64,000 bases of DNA from Gracilariopsis chorda (GCA_003194525.1 NBIV01000205.1:62001-126000); one strand, 5' to 3'; positions 48,539 through 59,237 are shown, counted from the stretch's first letter. The notes: generated by a model from the sequence alone, not told the origin. Numbers and translations: made by a program.

Positions 48539-49400
48539 CTACCATGCCGTGACGAGCAAAGGCCGCCTTTTGCAGAATAGATCGTAGCGTAGCAGCACTG
48601 TCTCTCGACAGCGGTCTATACATGCACCGCAACGCAAAAAAGAAAGTACGTATAGCATGCAATGGTTAGCCTCTTACACAAGGTTGGGAAGCGAAATGAA
48701 TCAACGTGCTTATAGACGTACGGTTGCAAAACAGCCATAAGGCAGAACAACCACTGGTGTCGACGCTGATACAAAAATCGGTCCGCAAGTGTGGAAGCCG
48801 TACCACGCCGTTGTTCGCTGAGAGGACAGGTAAAATTGGGCATGGCGCCCAATTCGTGATCAATGATTCGGAATAACTTGAGCACGCGTAGAAAATCCAG
48901 AGCGAGAACGATGGATAGCAGCGGTCCTTTCTCATCATTAAGGATCCGTTTCCACGAGGTGGCGTCGTTAACAGCGGGGAGTTTTCGTGCGTTACGTGCA
49001 TTTCGCTGCCTTCGAGAGAGCGCTACTGCGCTTTGAACGGTTGAAAACCATTCGACGAGACGCTGTACCCACTGTTCATCTGGCGCGGGAAACAAAGTTG
49101 GATGTGGAGGTATGCGAGAAATTGGCAGGGAAGAACGAGTTTGTGGCGGCGGCGGTGGAGGTGGAGATGTTTCAGCAACGACTGTTTGTGGAAGCGCGTC
49201 CAATTCGCGACGAACGCGACGTAGATACTGTTCGGCTGTGACGGGCGGCGCGTCGGAGCTTTGCGAGGAAGGCGATGATGAGTTGGAGGGGAGAGGAAGA
49301 GCCTTTCGTTGGCACGAATCGGTTAGAACGTTTCGTTTGGAGTGCTGGGAGGCGTGGATTTACTTACCGGTCGGGGCTCATCGGCCTCGGACTCGGACAT
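48539..49400 (-). CDS. Gemin2/SIP1/Brr1-like snRNP assembly protein (244 aa, three exons)
   Basis: Exon 1 49400-49368 (11 codons), intron 49367-49303 (GTAAGTAA, TTCTAAC branch site, AAAG), exon 2 49302-48678, intron 48677-48616 (GTAAGAGG to TATAG), exon 3 48615-48539. The total is 735 nt in frame. VTAEQYLRRVRRELDALPQTVVAE is the hallmark Gemin2 segment (SMN-complex partner in Sm-core assembly). QWVQRLVEWFS and the C-terminal QRRHQWLFCLMAVLQPY resemble later conserved helices. The 3' intron is less certain because its CTAAC lies near the 5' splice site. Convergent with fabZ. Confidence 0.72.
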
Positions 49401-49621
49401 GGTTGCGTTCCCGCGTGGCAAAGATGCGGCGCGGAACGAAATGTTGCAGTTCAAGCGCAGCGCGCGCGGAGCGGCGGATCCGCGGCCGAGCAGCGTGGCT
49501 CATTCCATGTCACGAAGGGTTCTATTCGCACGACGCTGTAACACGTCAGCTGCACATAGGCCGCGCTGATGTTATGAGTCATCATGCTCCTCTTCAAGTG
49601 CATCATGCGCCCGAGTAAAAT

Positions 49622-49679
49622 TGACGTCACAGCCCTATGATTGGCCGTCGTCACCACACTTGGCCCAGCATTGTCCAAT
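49622..49679 (+). promoter_or_regulatory. Upstream elements: TGACGTCA palindrome, ATTGG and CCAAT
   Basis: TGACGTCA (49622-49629, bZIP/CRE type), ATTGG (49640-49644) and CCAAT (49675-49679) lie in the 479 bp between the divergent Gemin2-like and prephenate dehydratase genes. No other gene in this gap; a 64-codon frame at 49637-49831 is not joined to anything by splice sites. Confidence 0.4.
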
Positions 49680-49879
49680 CACAAGCGTCTCCTTTCTGCA
49701 TACGCGCTACCCACCTCACACATCCATCGACCGAGTCCGTCGTCGAACGTAAAACAGCGCTGCCCGTAACAAGCAAATCCATCCGCTTCTCCACAGCACC
49801 CGCTAGCAAAAAGCAAGCTGAAATACCGTAACACGCCCAACCCCCGTTACTACCTTCAACCTTAATAACTTCACCAACA

Positions 49880-50773
49880 ATGACTACAATCTCCGTCGCC
49901 TACCAGGGAGAACCAGGCTCATACTCCGAAGAAGCCGCCAGTCAGTTCTTCACAAAACGCAGCTTAACCACCAACTTCTACCCATGCAACTCCTTCAAAC
50001 AAATGTTCGCCGCCCTGCACAAGGGGCTGGTTCAACGAGCATTCGTGCCCATTGAGAATCTTCTGGCCGGTACAATCCACCAAAATCTCGATCTTCTCCT
50101 CCGTTACTCGAATCTCAAAATCGTCGGAGAGCTAGATTTTCGCATCAATCACTGTCTCGTTGCTTCGGACGGCGTCAAACACTCCGACGTCAAAGTCGTG
50201 CGCAGCCATTTCATGGCGCTCAATCAATGCACTCACTATTTGCAGGAGTACAACCTCACTAGCGAGGTGGCCTATGATACTGCGGGTTCCGCAAAAGCTA
50301 TTTCAGAGCAGAACAGTATGGACAGCGCCGCCATAGCCAGCCGACGTGCCGCCGACATGTACAACCTCAATGTACTCGCAGAAGGTATTGGAAACGACAA
50401 CGACAATTATACCCGCTTTCTAGTACTCTCCAAGCACGATTCCGTCTACGTTCCGTCAACTCCGAGCAAAACCAGTATCGTTTTTTCGTTGGAGAACGGG
50501 CCAGGTGTGCTCCACAAAGCCCTCTCCGTCTTTGCAGTCACCGACATAGATCTCACAAAGATCGAAAGTCGACACATATACAGCATGCGCGATGCGCTAC
50601 AGCACAACTGTGAGCAGTTCAAAGACGCTTCTGTCGAGCGTAGATGGGAGTATGTGTTCTTCGTCGACATCAAGGGCCACGCCCAGGAAACATCCGTAGC
50701 GAAAGCACTGGCACATCTACAAGAAATCACTCCGTTCTTCCGTGTGCTCGGCTCATACGCGAGTGAAGTATAA
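49880..50773 (+). CDS. pheA: Prephenate (or arogenate) dehydratase with ACT domain (297 aa)
   Basis: Converts prephenate to phenylpyruvate (or arogenate to phenylalanine). Starts directly at the catalytic domain: VAYQGEPGSYSEEAA, FVPIENLLAGTIHQNLDLLL, YDTAGSA, AAIASRRAADMYNL and the active-site NYTRFLVL (Thr-Arg-Phe). The C-terminal ACT domain (about 195-290) has SLENGPGVLHKALSVFA and KIESRHIYS, the usual phenylalanine-sensing GALV/ESRP regions with His in place of Pro. No transit peptide is seen on this ATG, although plant enzymes are plastidic. Single exon. Confidence 0.94.
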   Translation: MTTISVAYQGEPGSYSEEAASQFFTKRSLTTNFYPCNSFKQMFAALHKGLVQRAFVPIENLLAGTIHQNLDLLLRYSNLKIVGELDFRINHCLVASDGVKHSDVKVVRSHFMALNQCTHYLQEYNLTSEVAYDTAGSAKAISEQNSMDSAAIASRRAADMYNLNVLAEGIGNDNDNYTRFLVLSKHDSVYVPSTPSKTSIVFSLENGPGVLHKALSVFAVTDIDLTKIESRHIYSMRDALQHNCEQFKDASVERRWEYVFFVDIKGHAQETSVAKALAHLQEITPFFRVLGSYASEV

Positions 50774-51185
50774 GAGTTACACTAGTCTCATTACTTTGGC
50801 TTCTACGCCATGCAAACTGGTAGTTTGGAACCCCCAACTAACAAAGCTCTTATAAAACTAAAAAGAACGCAATCCTGTAACGCACGGGCATAACGCTAAC
50901 GCATGCACATCAAAGCTATAGATAGTCCCATCGCCTACACGCTTGGCACCGCAATACATGTGCCAAGTTTCACCTCAAATGCTTTCTGCATGCACTTCTC
51001 TTCTTTGCTCTTTATATGCTCTTCTTCAGCAACGTTTTCACGTCTCTGCCCAATATGAATCACTGATCACCAGGATTATTGCAGCTGAATAAGAAATCAA
51101 TACACCTCACTGGGTGATACCATAACTATTGCTACGTAACACTGCGCAACCTCATGTCCATCGTAGTACGCTATGCAGAGTACTA
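50774..51185. other. Spacer between convergent genes
   Basis: 412 bp, probable 3' UTRs; no gene seen. Confidence 0.5.
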
Positions 51186-52637
51186 CTAACTAGACGGCAC
51201 AGAAGACGGCGAAAACGGCGGCACATTCGGGTCGAGACCCCTCTGCGACGACTTGCCCGACTTGGTCGGAGTACTTGCAACGCTCTTTCCCGACGAAGCG
51301 TCACTCGCAGCGCTGCTGGCATCATCAGCGCTAAGTTGACCGTTTTCCTCAATGCCATTACCAACATCCCCTCCAGTAGCACTCGTAAGCTCCGCTTGCT
51401 TCTTTTCAAACGCTTTGACACGTACAGTAAATCCAATAGTGCCATCCGGACCCTTCGGCTTGCGCTGAGGAATGTACGTCTTGAAAGTAGGAGCACGAAT
51501 CCCCAATGCGGTGTTTTTATCATCTCCATCGGAATTGAGCGCGGCGCGCGGTTTGAACCACTGAATACCCTGCAGCTCTTCAGCGTTCGGACTCGGGGTA
51601 GTCGGTTCACTCTTGTTGCGATCGAAATTGATGTCTTCCTTTGCTTTCCGTTTCTGTTCCGCGGCCTGCTTCCGGGCCTCCTCCTTGGCTTCCATGGCTT
51701 CCTTCTCCCATGCAGCGGCACGTTCTGGGTCCCTGGTAACATTGAGAACGCGATTGCCCTGCTCATCAAAGCGACTTATATGGCCGAGGTTCATTTCATC
51801 GCAGATGTGATGGACCATCTTCCTCTCATACGAAGTCAAACTAGAATCAAAGACGATATCCTTTGCACTTCCATTTTCAAGTTCGCCATTCGCATACTGC
51901 ACCAACAAGGCCCTGAACTGAGCATCGCGATGCTTATCCCTCTCCGTCTTCATCTCGAATTGCTTCTGGGCATCCTTCTTGGCGTGATCGCGCGTGGCAA
52001 AGAATGCAACCCTTTTGTCGATTGCCACGCCGTTTGCATCGGGCTCCAACTCGACGTGCTTCTCAAAGGTCTGACGATGATTATGATAATAGTTGTCATA
52101 CTTCTTACCACCACGTTTCTCGTATTCCTTTTTCTCCCCGGGACGAAGACGACGATACTCAGCGATTACCTTTCGGTCGTTGATAACCATCTTGCTAAGC
52201 TCGGAAAGAGCAGCGGTTGCATCCCGGGTGGTGTGGAAGTTGACAAACGCCATTCCGCGAAAGGTTCCCGTGTATTTGTCGTCTATGAGATTGACGCTGA
52301 CAAAGTCGTTATGACCGGCTGTAACGCGTCGGACAACGTCCTCTAGAATGCTTCGAGTGATGTTGTAGTCGAGGTTCTTCAAGACGACACAGTTGGTGGG
52401 AGGCGGAGGAGAATGATGATTGTTCTTCCACTTTGAGTTCTTGTTGTAGGAAGAATGGTGATTAGACGAGTGGTGATGCTTGGGGGAAGGGTTTTGAGCG
52501 GGGTTGGAGTTGGCAGAAGGGGTAGACGGGGTGGAGGAAGGCGGGGAAGCGGCGTGCGCTACAGCCGGGGCGGCGGGCTGCACGGACTCAAGCATGTTGT
52601 CAGGATTGACTTGAACGGACGGAATACTAGCAGACAT
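51186..52637 (-). CDS. RRM and R3H domain RNA-binding protein (483 aa)
   Basis: Start at MSASIPSVQ (ATG 52637); the longer frame upstream lacks another good ATG. Residues 15-80 are Ser/Pro/Asn/His-rich. RRM at about 82-160: CVVLKNLDYNITRSIL (RNP2) and GTFRGMAFVNFHT (RNP1). An R3H domain at about 235-300 (FDSSLTSYERKMVHHICDEM, GLGH-like NLGHISRF). A charged coiled stretch (AAWEKEAMEAKEEARKQAAE) and a Ser-rich tail follow. The RRM-R3H pair recalls fungal Pin4/Cip2-type proteins in mRNA regulation. Divergent to hscB. Confidence 0.88.
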   Translation of the reverse strand: MSASIPSVQVNPDNMLESVQPAAPAVAHAASPPSSTPSTPSANSNPAQNPSPKHHHSSNHHSSYNKNSKWKNNHHSPPPPTNCVVLKNLDYNITRSILEDVVRRVTAGHNDFVSVNLIDDKYTGTFRGMAFVNFHTTRDATAALSELSKMVINDRKVIAEYRRLRPGEKKEYEKRGGKKYDNYYHNHRQTFEKHVELEPDANGVAIDKRVAFFATRDHAKKDAQKQFEMKTERDKHRDAQFRALLVQYANGELENGSAKDIVFDSSLTSYERKMVHHICDEMNLGHISRFDEQGNRVLNVTRDPERAAAWEKEAMEAKEEARKQAAEQKRKAKEDINFDRNKSEPTTPSPNAEELQGIQWFKPRAALNSDGDDKNTALGIRAPTFKTYIPQRKPKGPDGTIGFTVRVKAFEKKQAELTSATGGDVGNGIEENGQLSADDASSAASDASSGKSVASTPTKSGKSSQRGLDPNVPPFSPSSVPSS

Positions 52638-53276
52638 ATCTAAGAAAGCCACAGCACAAATCGACGGTAGCAGGAAGGGCAGAGTGGTGGAGAAGGGGGC
52701 GAGGATACAGTTGGCGGTGTGTTGGGGAGGGTTGTGGGAAAGGGAAACAAGTAGCGAAATCAGAGACGGAAAACAATGAAGAAGATAAGAGAGGAGGAAA
52801 ACGGCATGCAGAAAGCAAACGGAACGGCCACTTGAGGCCGGGGGTGGGGGTGGAACGAGACGCGCTCGAAGGCGACGGAGATGGCGGCAGTGGCGACTCG
52901 GACGTCGTGCAGCGCGTGCACGAGGCGCAGCGCTTAAACGGGCAGTGCGTGCACTGAGTTTCGTTTTGGCTGCAAAAAATATTTGTGCGCCCTTTTTCTG
53001 GCACCTTCCTTCCGCGCGGTGCAAACGAGCGCGTAGCGTTATGATACCGTTGTGGAGTCTTCGTTTCCGGCTTTTGCGCAGCGGCTGCTTTGACCTTGGC
53101 GGAGTGAATGGCGGGTGCTTGCCCGCCAAGTGTCCCCAGTTGCCACGCCGCAGCATGGTGGAATACTGGCAGCTTTGCGCTGTCTCGTCGAGACAGAAAT
53201 GACATTACGGCCCTTTGAACATCGCTGCTGACCGTCGAGGTGAGTCGTATCGCTATACGAATCCGGCTCCTTTGCA
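52638..53276. other. Divergent promoter region
   Basis: 639 bp between the RRM-R3H gene and hscB; no gene seen. Long minus-strand frames here are upstream extensions without domain content. Confidence 0.5.
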
Positions 53277-53831
53277 ATGTTCACGCGCGCACTTTGCACA
53301 GCGGCGGCGCGACGCGCGACCACCGTCGCGAACAGCAACTTCTACCAACTGCTCGGTGTAACAGAGAACTTCCGAATCGACTCCGCCCAGCTAGCAGAGC
53401 GTTTCAAGTCTCTACAACGTCAATGGCACCCCGACAAATATCACAACAGTCCGCCAGCCGATCGGCAACACGCAGCGCACATGTCCGCCGTCTTGAACGA
53501 GGCCTACGCCACGTTACGCGCCCCGCACAAACGCGCCAAGCACCTCCTGCAAATTCGCACGCACGAAGCTGCGCCGCCCGCTTTGGACGACGTCACTCTG
53601 CCCCCACACTTTCTCATGTGGGTTGTCGAGTTTCGTGAAAGTATTGCCGATGCCCGTCATGACCCGGCCCGACTGCGCGATTTGCGCGATGATGTATTTG
53701 CCCGTATGAAGCAGTGCGAATCTGAGCTGGCGGCTGCTTTTGATCACGATGATCTCGGCGCAGCCACAACGCACACCGCAAAGTTACAGTACTATCGTCG
53801 TATGCAACAGGTCATTCATGATTTCTCCTAG
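53277..53831 (+). CDS. hscB: HscB/Jac1 J-domain co-chaperone for Fe-S cluster assembly, mitochondrial (184 aa)
   Basis: Delivers the ISCU scaffold to the Hsp70 partner. The leader MFTRALCTAAARRATTVA is a mitochondrial presequence. J domain at about 20-90 with NFYQLLGV and the Hsp70-activating HPD (51-53), here QWHPDKYHN. SAVLNEAYATLRAPHKRAKHLL is the classic HscB block. The C-terminal three-helix bundle (FLMWVVEFRESI to YYRRMQQVIHDF) binds the scaffold. Normal length, no intron. Confidence 0.95.
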   Translation: MFTRALCTAAARRATTVANSNFYQLLGVTENFRIDSAQLAERFKSLQRQWHPDKYHNSPPADRQHAAHMSAVLNEAYATLRAPHKRAKHLLQIRTHEAAPPALDDVTLPPHFLMWVVEFRESIADARHDPARLRDLRDDVFARMKQCESELAAAFDHDDLGAATTHTAKLQYYRRMQQVIHDFS

Positions 53832-53990
53832 CGCACTCGCTTTATGAAATATGCTATGATTCTATCTACGAACATCATCTCAACTACCTCTCCAAACCTA
53901 CATTTCAAAGCACCACACTCGAAAACACAACCAAAAAAGGGCGGGGAGGAAGGACGTCGTATACAACCATACACGCATCGACACAGCGCA

Positions 53991-55343
53991 TCAAGACCCC
54001 GTCAACAATTTCAGCGCCCTCTCAAGGTTGGCAACCGCCGTTTTGAAGTCCTGAAAATCGAGAGCGCTCGATGCATACCTGCAAAGTCGTTGAGCTTCTT
54101 GCGTATCCTCGATTCTCGGTTTGTACGCTTTTTTCACCTTCACCTCTCGTGTCATGCTTACCTCCCGGCTCTGCACTTCCACACCGGTTGCACGCACTTC
54201 TACAGGCGTTCCGCTCGCTGTCCCCGGCGTTGTCGGCGCGGGTCTTTGCGGTACTGTTAACTCAGCTCGTCGCTCTCTTCGTACCGCGCCAATAGGCGCG
54301 TTGTTAATCTCTCGCGCTGCGTTCGCAACGTTTGCTGGCGCTCGATAGGCTGCAATGCGTTTTGGGAACCGTTGAGCTTCCTGCCCTGGTAGTGCTAATG
54401 ACGGAATGGGTGGTGCTGCCACCTCGGGTGTGCTTGGTTTTTGCTCTTCTCTGGTAGCGTATGGGTCTGTTGGCGTGGATGCGGTGGGGAATGAGGGGTA
54501 CAGCGGAGATGATTCATCGCGAGTTGGCAGCGGTGACGGCTCCTCGCTTGTTGGGTATGGTGGAGCCACATCTGGCAATCCCTTGTACCCCGATGCTAGA
54601 TGGGCGGGATATGGCTGGTTGTAGGCATCAGAGTCATAATCGCGCATAGGTGGTGCCGGTGGAACGGGCGCATCTGCGGCCGTTCTGGGGTAGAATAGCT
54701 GCTCCGCTGTCTGTAAATTTGTAGCGCGCTCTTCATCTTGATTCGGTTGTTCTGGTTCTTCTTGCTGCTCTTCTTGCTGCTCTTCTCTCTGCTCTTCTTG
54801 CTGTTCTGGCTGCTCTTGTGGTTGCTGTTGCTGTTGTTCTGCTAGCCGTTGTCGTTCGGATTCCGCCTCTCCCGGAGCGCCTGGTTCGGGTTTTCTGCCT
54901 TCTCGCAATGCCTTGATAATGTCGGCTGCTTTCCACTTCGCATAGCGTAACTTCTCCTCGAGGTCGGCTGGAAGGCTACCAAACACGCTACATACCTCCA
55001 GGAAACACATAGAGGCGTAGAACGTGGTTGCGGTGGCTCTGGTAGCGTTTCCGGCGCGGTCCTGCTCGTCAGCCTTGTAGAACTGCTCCAAGGCAAATTC
55101 CTCCACTTGACCACGGTGCGAACCGTCGTCATAACCGATTGCCGTCTTTTCGGCCTCGCATTTTTCGAGCAGGTTTGTAACGAAGTTGTTGGCTTTGTTG
55201 TCGGAGGTATCGCGCAGTTCGATGGCGCGGAGCAACGAGTAGTAGCGACAATAATATGACACTAGGGGATTTACATTCTGCACTTCTTTTGCGCGGGCTA
55301 GATACTTTCCGATGGGCTTTAGACTTGGGGGCCAGTCCGCCAT
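53991..55343 (-). CDS. VTA1: Vta1/LIP5-type ESCRT regulator (450 aa)
   Basis: Activates the AAA ATPase Vps4 in multivesicular-body sorting. Start at MADWPPSLKPIGKYLARAKE. The N-terminal MIT-like domain (1-150) has VSYYCRYYSLLRAIEL and ATTFYASMCFLEVCSVFG. A disordered linker (about 165-380) carries a Gln/Glu tract (about 180-205) encoded by TTCTTGCTG-like DNA repeats and many PP/YP turns. The C-terminal Vps4-binding VSL helix pair is clear: AQRLCRYASSALDFQDFKTA, then NLERALKLL. Longer than yeast Vta1 because of the linker. Confidence 0.95.
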   Translation of the reverse strand: MADWPPSLKPIGKYLARAKEVQNVNPLVSYYCRYYSLLRAIELRDTSDNKANNFVTNLLEKCEAEKTAIGYDDGSHRGQVEEFALEQFYKADEQDRAGNATRATATTFYASMCFLEVCSVFGSLPADLEEKLRYAKWKAADIIKALREGRKPEPGAPGEAESERQRLAEQQQQQPQEQPEQQEEQREEQQEEQQEEPEQPNQDEERATNLQTAEQLFYPRTAADAPVPPAPPMRDYDSDAYNQPYPAHLASGYKGLPDVAPPYPTSEEPSPLPTRDESSPLYPSFPTASTPTDPYATREEQKPSTPEVAAPPIPSLALPGQEAQRFPKRIAAYRAPANVANAAREINNAPIGAVRRERRAELTVPQRPAPTTPGTASGTPVEVRATGVEVQSREVSMTREVKVKKAYKPRIEDTQEAQRLCRYASSALDFQDFKTAVANLERALKLLTGS

Positions 55344-55892
55344 CCTTGCTTGGAGAATGTGGTCGGTGAGCTTTGTGAACGGCGCGGAGGACGATCGTGG
55401 ACGATGTTGGCTCCAATGTGACGGTGCTGATTTATGTACGGATATGATTTCACGGTACACGTTGCGATACCACCAGCAATGAACGAGCTGTGCACGTGTC
55501 GTGCAGCAAACTCTTTCTGGCAGATCTGAAAGATCTACCTTGTTGCCTTGTCTCTGCCCTTGTTGGATGGATTCTCCGCTACGAAGATGCGCTATGATAC
55601 TTGCGGAAAGCAAACTGGCGTAGATAATGATAAAAGAGTTAGAAGGCTACCGATGGCGTCGAAATAAGTGTCATCGTACGGATGTTCTGCGCTTGTACCG
55701 TTGGTACCGACGACACCCAGGAGTGCCAAGAATACAATGGTACAATGGTAAACGGTTACCAGCGGCGCAACGTTATACTTGGGCGTATTCTTTTGCCGCG
55801 TAGAATACTGCATGCATTGCGCGGAAATCCAAGTCACTGTCAAATCGACCGCGGAGTTGTACAGATCCTTCTTCGCCGGAGTCAAAGCGCGA
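55344..55892. other. Region between Vta1 and PhyH-like genes
   Basis: 549 bp. A minus frame (55954-55592, 120 codons) has a hydrophobic stretch (TIVFLALLGVVGTNG) and overlaps the end of the PhyH-like gene. It might be part of a small membrane protein, but I cannot support it. Confidence 0.35.
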
Positions 55893-56762
55893 TTATACAG
55901 GCCGAAAAGGTTCGCCTCCTGCCCAGTTGAGCCAGCATTCCTCTCCAATCGCATCCCTCACAACATGAATCGAGTAAGCGTGTCGACTTTTCTCGCTGCG
56001 GTTCGGCAAGCTACGATGCACCAAGCCTCCATGCAAAAGTATAACATCCCCAGCCTTCATAGGCAAAGCCACGAACTTTTGATCATCGTATTCCATTTCA
56101 TCCTCCCCGACAAAGCTATTCCGCCCGTCTCGACACACCATCCGCCGAATGGCAGCGCCGTCGCGATGACTGCCCGACACAGCCCACAAACAGCCATTCT
56201 CCTCCGTAGCATCTTCCAACGCCCACCAAAATCCCAGACAGCTCCCCGCCATCCCATCCCCAGCATGCACGAAAGCCGCATCTCTATGCGCATTAACAGC
56301 GGCGCCGACTCGTGCGTTCTTCAGAATGTACATGCTTTGCACAAGCAAAGCCTTTTCGAATCCGAATGCCTTTGCCACAGCACGCACTGCACCCGACCGT
56401 GAGAACGGTTTGAAGTTGTCGTCAATGTCATGTAACGCATGCCCAATTTTGTTTATGGCGGGACGCGCCTTCTGTTCGCTTTCTTGCTCGGGTTCCAGAA
56501 AACAGCATATCTTCCTTGATGACGACAAGAAGTAGTCGTCTTCAACCACCCTCGTTTGCTCGTCTGTGGAGAACACGGATGCGTGTTGTCTATTTGAGTA
56601 GAATTCTTGAATGATAGCTTTGGCGCCCTCGCGAAGTGTCTTCACATCCTTCTCCGATGCGTGGGCGCGCAGAACAGCATACCCGTGTGCTTCAAAGAAC
56701 GATTTGGCGGCCTCTAGGCATGCGCTTGGGTCCTCTGCACTCCAGTCAAAGTAACCCTCCAT
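55893..56762 (-). CDS. Phytanoyl-CoA dioxygenase (PhyH) family oxygenase (289 aa)
   Basis: Fe(II)/2-oxoglutarate dioxygenase. The facial triad is His159-x-Asp161 (NAHRDAAF) and His249 (GGLVHRSLPNRS), with Arg260 for 2-oxoglutarate. LGFWWALEDATEENGCLWAV and GSHRDG are typical of the PHYHD1-like branch. No targeting peptide or peroxisomal PTS2 is obvious. The substrate is unknown: members hydroxylate fatty acyl-CoAs, small metabolites or other lipids. ATG at 56762. Confidence 0.92.
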   Translation of the reverse strand: MEGYFDWSAEDPSACLEAAKSFFEAHGYAVLRAHASEKDVKTLREGAKAIIQEFYSNRQHASVFSTDEQTRVVEDDYFLSSSRKICCFLEPEQESEQKARPAINKIGHALHDIDDNFKPFSRSGAVRAVAKAFGFEKALLVQSMYILKNARVGAAVNAHRDAAFVHAGDGMAGSCLGFWWALEDATEENGCLWAVSGSHRDGAAIRRMVCRDGRNSFVGEDEMEYDDQKFVALPMKAGDVILLHGGLVHRSLPNRSEKSRHAYSIHVVRDAIGEECWLNWAGGEPFRPV

Positions 56763-58594
56763 CTCTTCAGCCCGGCTCCAGCTTTAACGGAGTCCGAGAG
56801 CTCTATTTTATCGAAGGAAGGCCACTGTCGTAGTGCGATGGTTCCCAGTGGGATCTTCCTACTGCTTCCCGCATAGCAAGATGCAAAAATGATACTTGAA
56901 TCTCAAGAAAAGATCAAAAACCTCAAAATTTCAGCATCATGATGAGCGGGATCCGACTAGCATACGACCTGCGAGTGGGACGGCTGCGTGTATGTGAACA
57001 TAACCTCAGGCCCTGGGGACGGCAGGACCCCTGGTTATGCTGCTGGGTCACATAATCATTGCTTTCGTTCGTTCACCCTTTCGTTCTCTACTTGAGCTGT
57101 CCTCAGGCCGCAGGCATTTCCCCTTGCACAGCTCCAGTCACTTGTACCGTCGTACTCGTAATTAGACCACACAGGTCATGCGCCCGTCCACAAGCGTTAA
57201 TGCTATTTTCCCGGGCATTTGTGATCTTTGGGTTACATGAAAGGGTTCCGTAAAGAGCTTTTTTTGACGTATGAGAAAAAAACGATTTCGAAAAGGCGAC
57301 AATTGCACCATCAACAAATCATTTTATCTGCAATGTGTGCTCACGACCCCTTTTGATATCAACAAAGCAGTTCTTTTCAAGTTAAATCTTGGAACAAAGG
57401 TTCTATCACTTTGTTCTACGCTCGACCCGTAGATACCACCAGTATCACATCAGAAATCGTAATTCAGTAAGCCTTTTCGTCAAAATCAGTTCTACAATGA
57501 AAAGCAAGCACATCTGGGGCAACTTTGCACCGAAAAAGCAAGAAACATACTTCGATAACGAACGTTGGATAACATGATACCCCATTTGATTTCGTCGAAC
57601 TTCGGATTCAATACAACTCCTTTTGATATGATGGACGCGTTTTCCCATGGTCCATCGGACAGCAGCGCACGCCCATGTCCAGAGGTACTTTTTCATATAG
57701 TTGCTTGAACACTACAGAAATTCTTATCACGCTCTCCTTTTTGAATGTTGCATTCCTGAACCTATCAGCGGCTGGGATTGTCATTCGTACATTTTGTTCA
57801 CTGACTCCAATTCTGAAATCATTGCTTAGCTCTACGATCAAATCGAATATGAAAAAACTGGTTTTCACCATTGTTTAGTATAGTGATCCGCCTTCCCTCC
57901 CATTAGATCAGCAATCAGCATGAAGTCTTTCACACGACGGTCCACGGAGCAATTCAACTCGGGCCACATGATGTTGCTACAGCATCTCGTTGTATTGCGC
58001 ACAACGAGCTCAGGTCGCTACGTCAAGGGTATGAATCTACTTTCATAATTATCATGTTTCCGTTTCCGACAAATCATGCTGGTTCTTGTGGATGCGGTTA
58101 TCGATCTAAATTTAACTCATATAGTTTATTCTGAATGCTATAGATATCCAGAAGAAAATTTGATTGATCATTTAGAAGCCAAGCTTTGTCACTCCCATAG
58201 AACTCCGATGATGGGCAAACTGGCAACTTGAGGTACTTGGGCACTAAATACCGATTAAATTATGAGATGCAGAGCATGAGAACCACAACCACAATTTCTG
58301 TTTCATGGAAGGATACACTAGAATATAATTGTAATTAGCAAGCTCATCGAATCATACGTGATGTGAGAGGACAATTAAAATACCGTTATGATTATAGAAT
58401 TTGGAGGAAAGACGCTTGTGGTAGTTAGAGATAAAGAGAAAGAGAGCAGTTGTGATCGTGAGCGAGTTCTGAACAATACTTAAGCAAGTGGGTTTGGAAA
58501 GGTTGAGCGCCTGTCTTCTGCCTTGCCCGCAACTCCTCAGCTGTGCTCATCTAAAACAGCGATTTGGAGTTTTCAACAACTATTTGCCACCACC
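56763..58594. other. Gene-poor region with a long inverted repeat
   Basis: 1.8 kb, no accepted gene. Short minus frames at 57445-57871 overlap each other and show no domain. Confidence 0.5.
56991..57054. repeat. Inverted repeat / potential hairpin, 64 bp
   Basis: TATGTGA (56991-56997) pairs with TCACATA (57048-57054); inside it CATAACC pairs with GGTTATG and AGG with CCT. The centre is GC-rich. Confidence 0.6.
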
Positions 58595-58954
58595 ATGAAC
58601 GCTCAGGAATGGTTGAAGGAGGTGAAGGCCCATCAAGCCCAAGCCAGGAGAGAGCATGGCCTGTGCACTCTGGAAAGGGGACAGCAAGTTATTTCACCCC
58701 AACATCTCAGTCTCCATTTCAGTACTGTATCGAGAGCAACGGAGGAATGGATGTACGACGAGGCGTTGATGGCTGAGTTGAGGGAAAGAATACGGGAGGG
58801 GGATAAAAAGAAGCCCCAAGAGGAGGTAGGAGCAAGTAGGAGCCCATCCTTGCTGCTTGGTGTGATTGAAGACTTGTTTAATAGTATGTTTAACAAGTTG
58901 AACAGAAAAGAAAAAACGTCTTCATTGAATACCTGCGCTTTTCCGCTGTCGTAG
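58595..58954 (+). CDS. Possible small hydrophilic protein (119 aa)
   Basis: From MNAQEWLKEVKAHQ (ACCATGAACG). Charged and helical throughout (MAELRERIREGDKKK, IEDLFNSMFNKLNRKEK), with no known motif. It sits alone in a gene-poor area, and there may be further exons. Confidence 0.35.
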   Translation: MNAQEWLKEVKAHQAQARREHGLCTLERGQQVISPQHLSLHFSTVSRATEEWMYDEALMAELRERIREGDKKKPQEEVGASRSPSLLLGVIEDLFNSMFNKLNRKEKTSSLNTCAFPLS

Positions 58955-59237
58955 TACGCATGTCCCCAGTACTGAAGCCAAGATTTTGCATCTCATCACC
59001 ATCTTCTTCGTCTTTGCTGCGCCCTTAATGCCTAATTGCGACAGTAGAGTAGAAGCATCTGTCTGTAGATTCTTCTTGTAAGAGTGCGTGGAATTCTGCA
59101 CACGAAATGACAAAGCGAAAGATGATGGTGCAAACTGGTATTGAACATATTTGCCAGAACCAGGACCGACACGCCGTTGATGACCGGAACAAACCAGAGC
59201 TACAATCATAGAGTGAGAGCCCTTTTTACTAATTGTA

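Noticed and set aside
57445..57871. Transposase fragment in overlapping minus frames
   Set aside because: I considered piggyBac-like similarity, but no catalytic or ordered motif could be matched.
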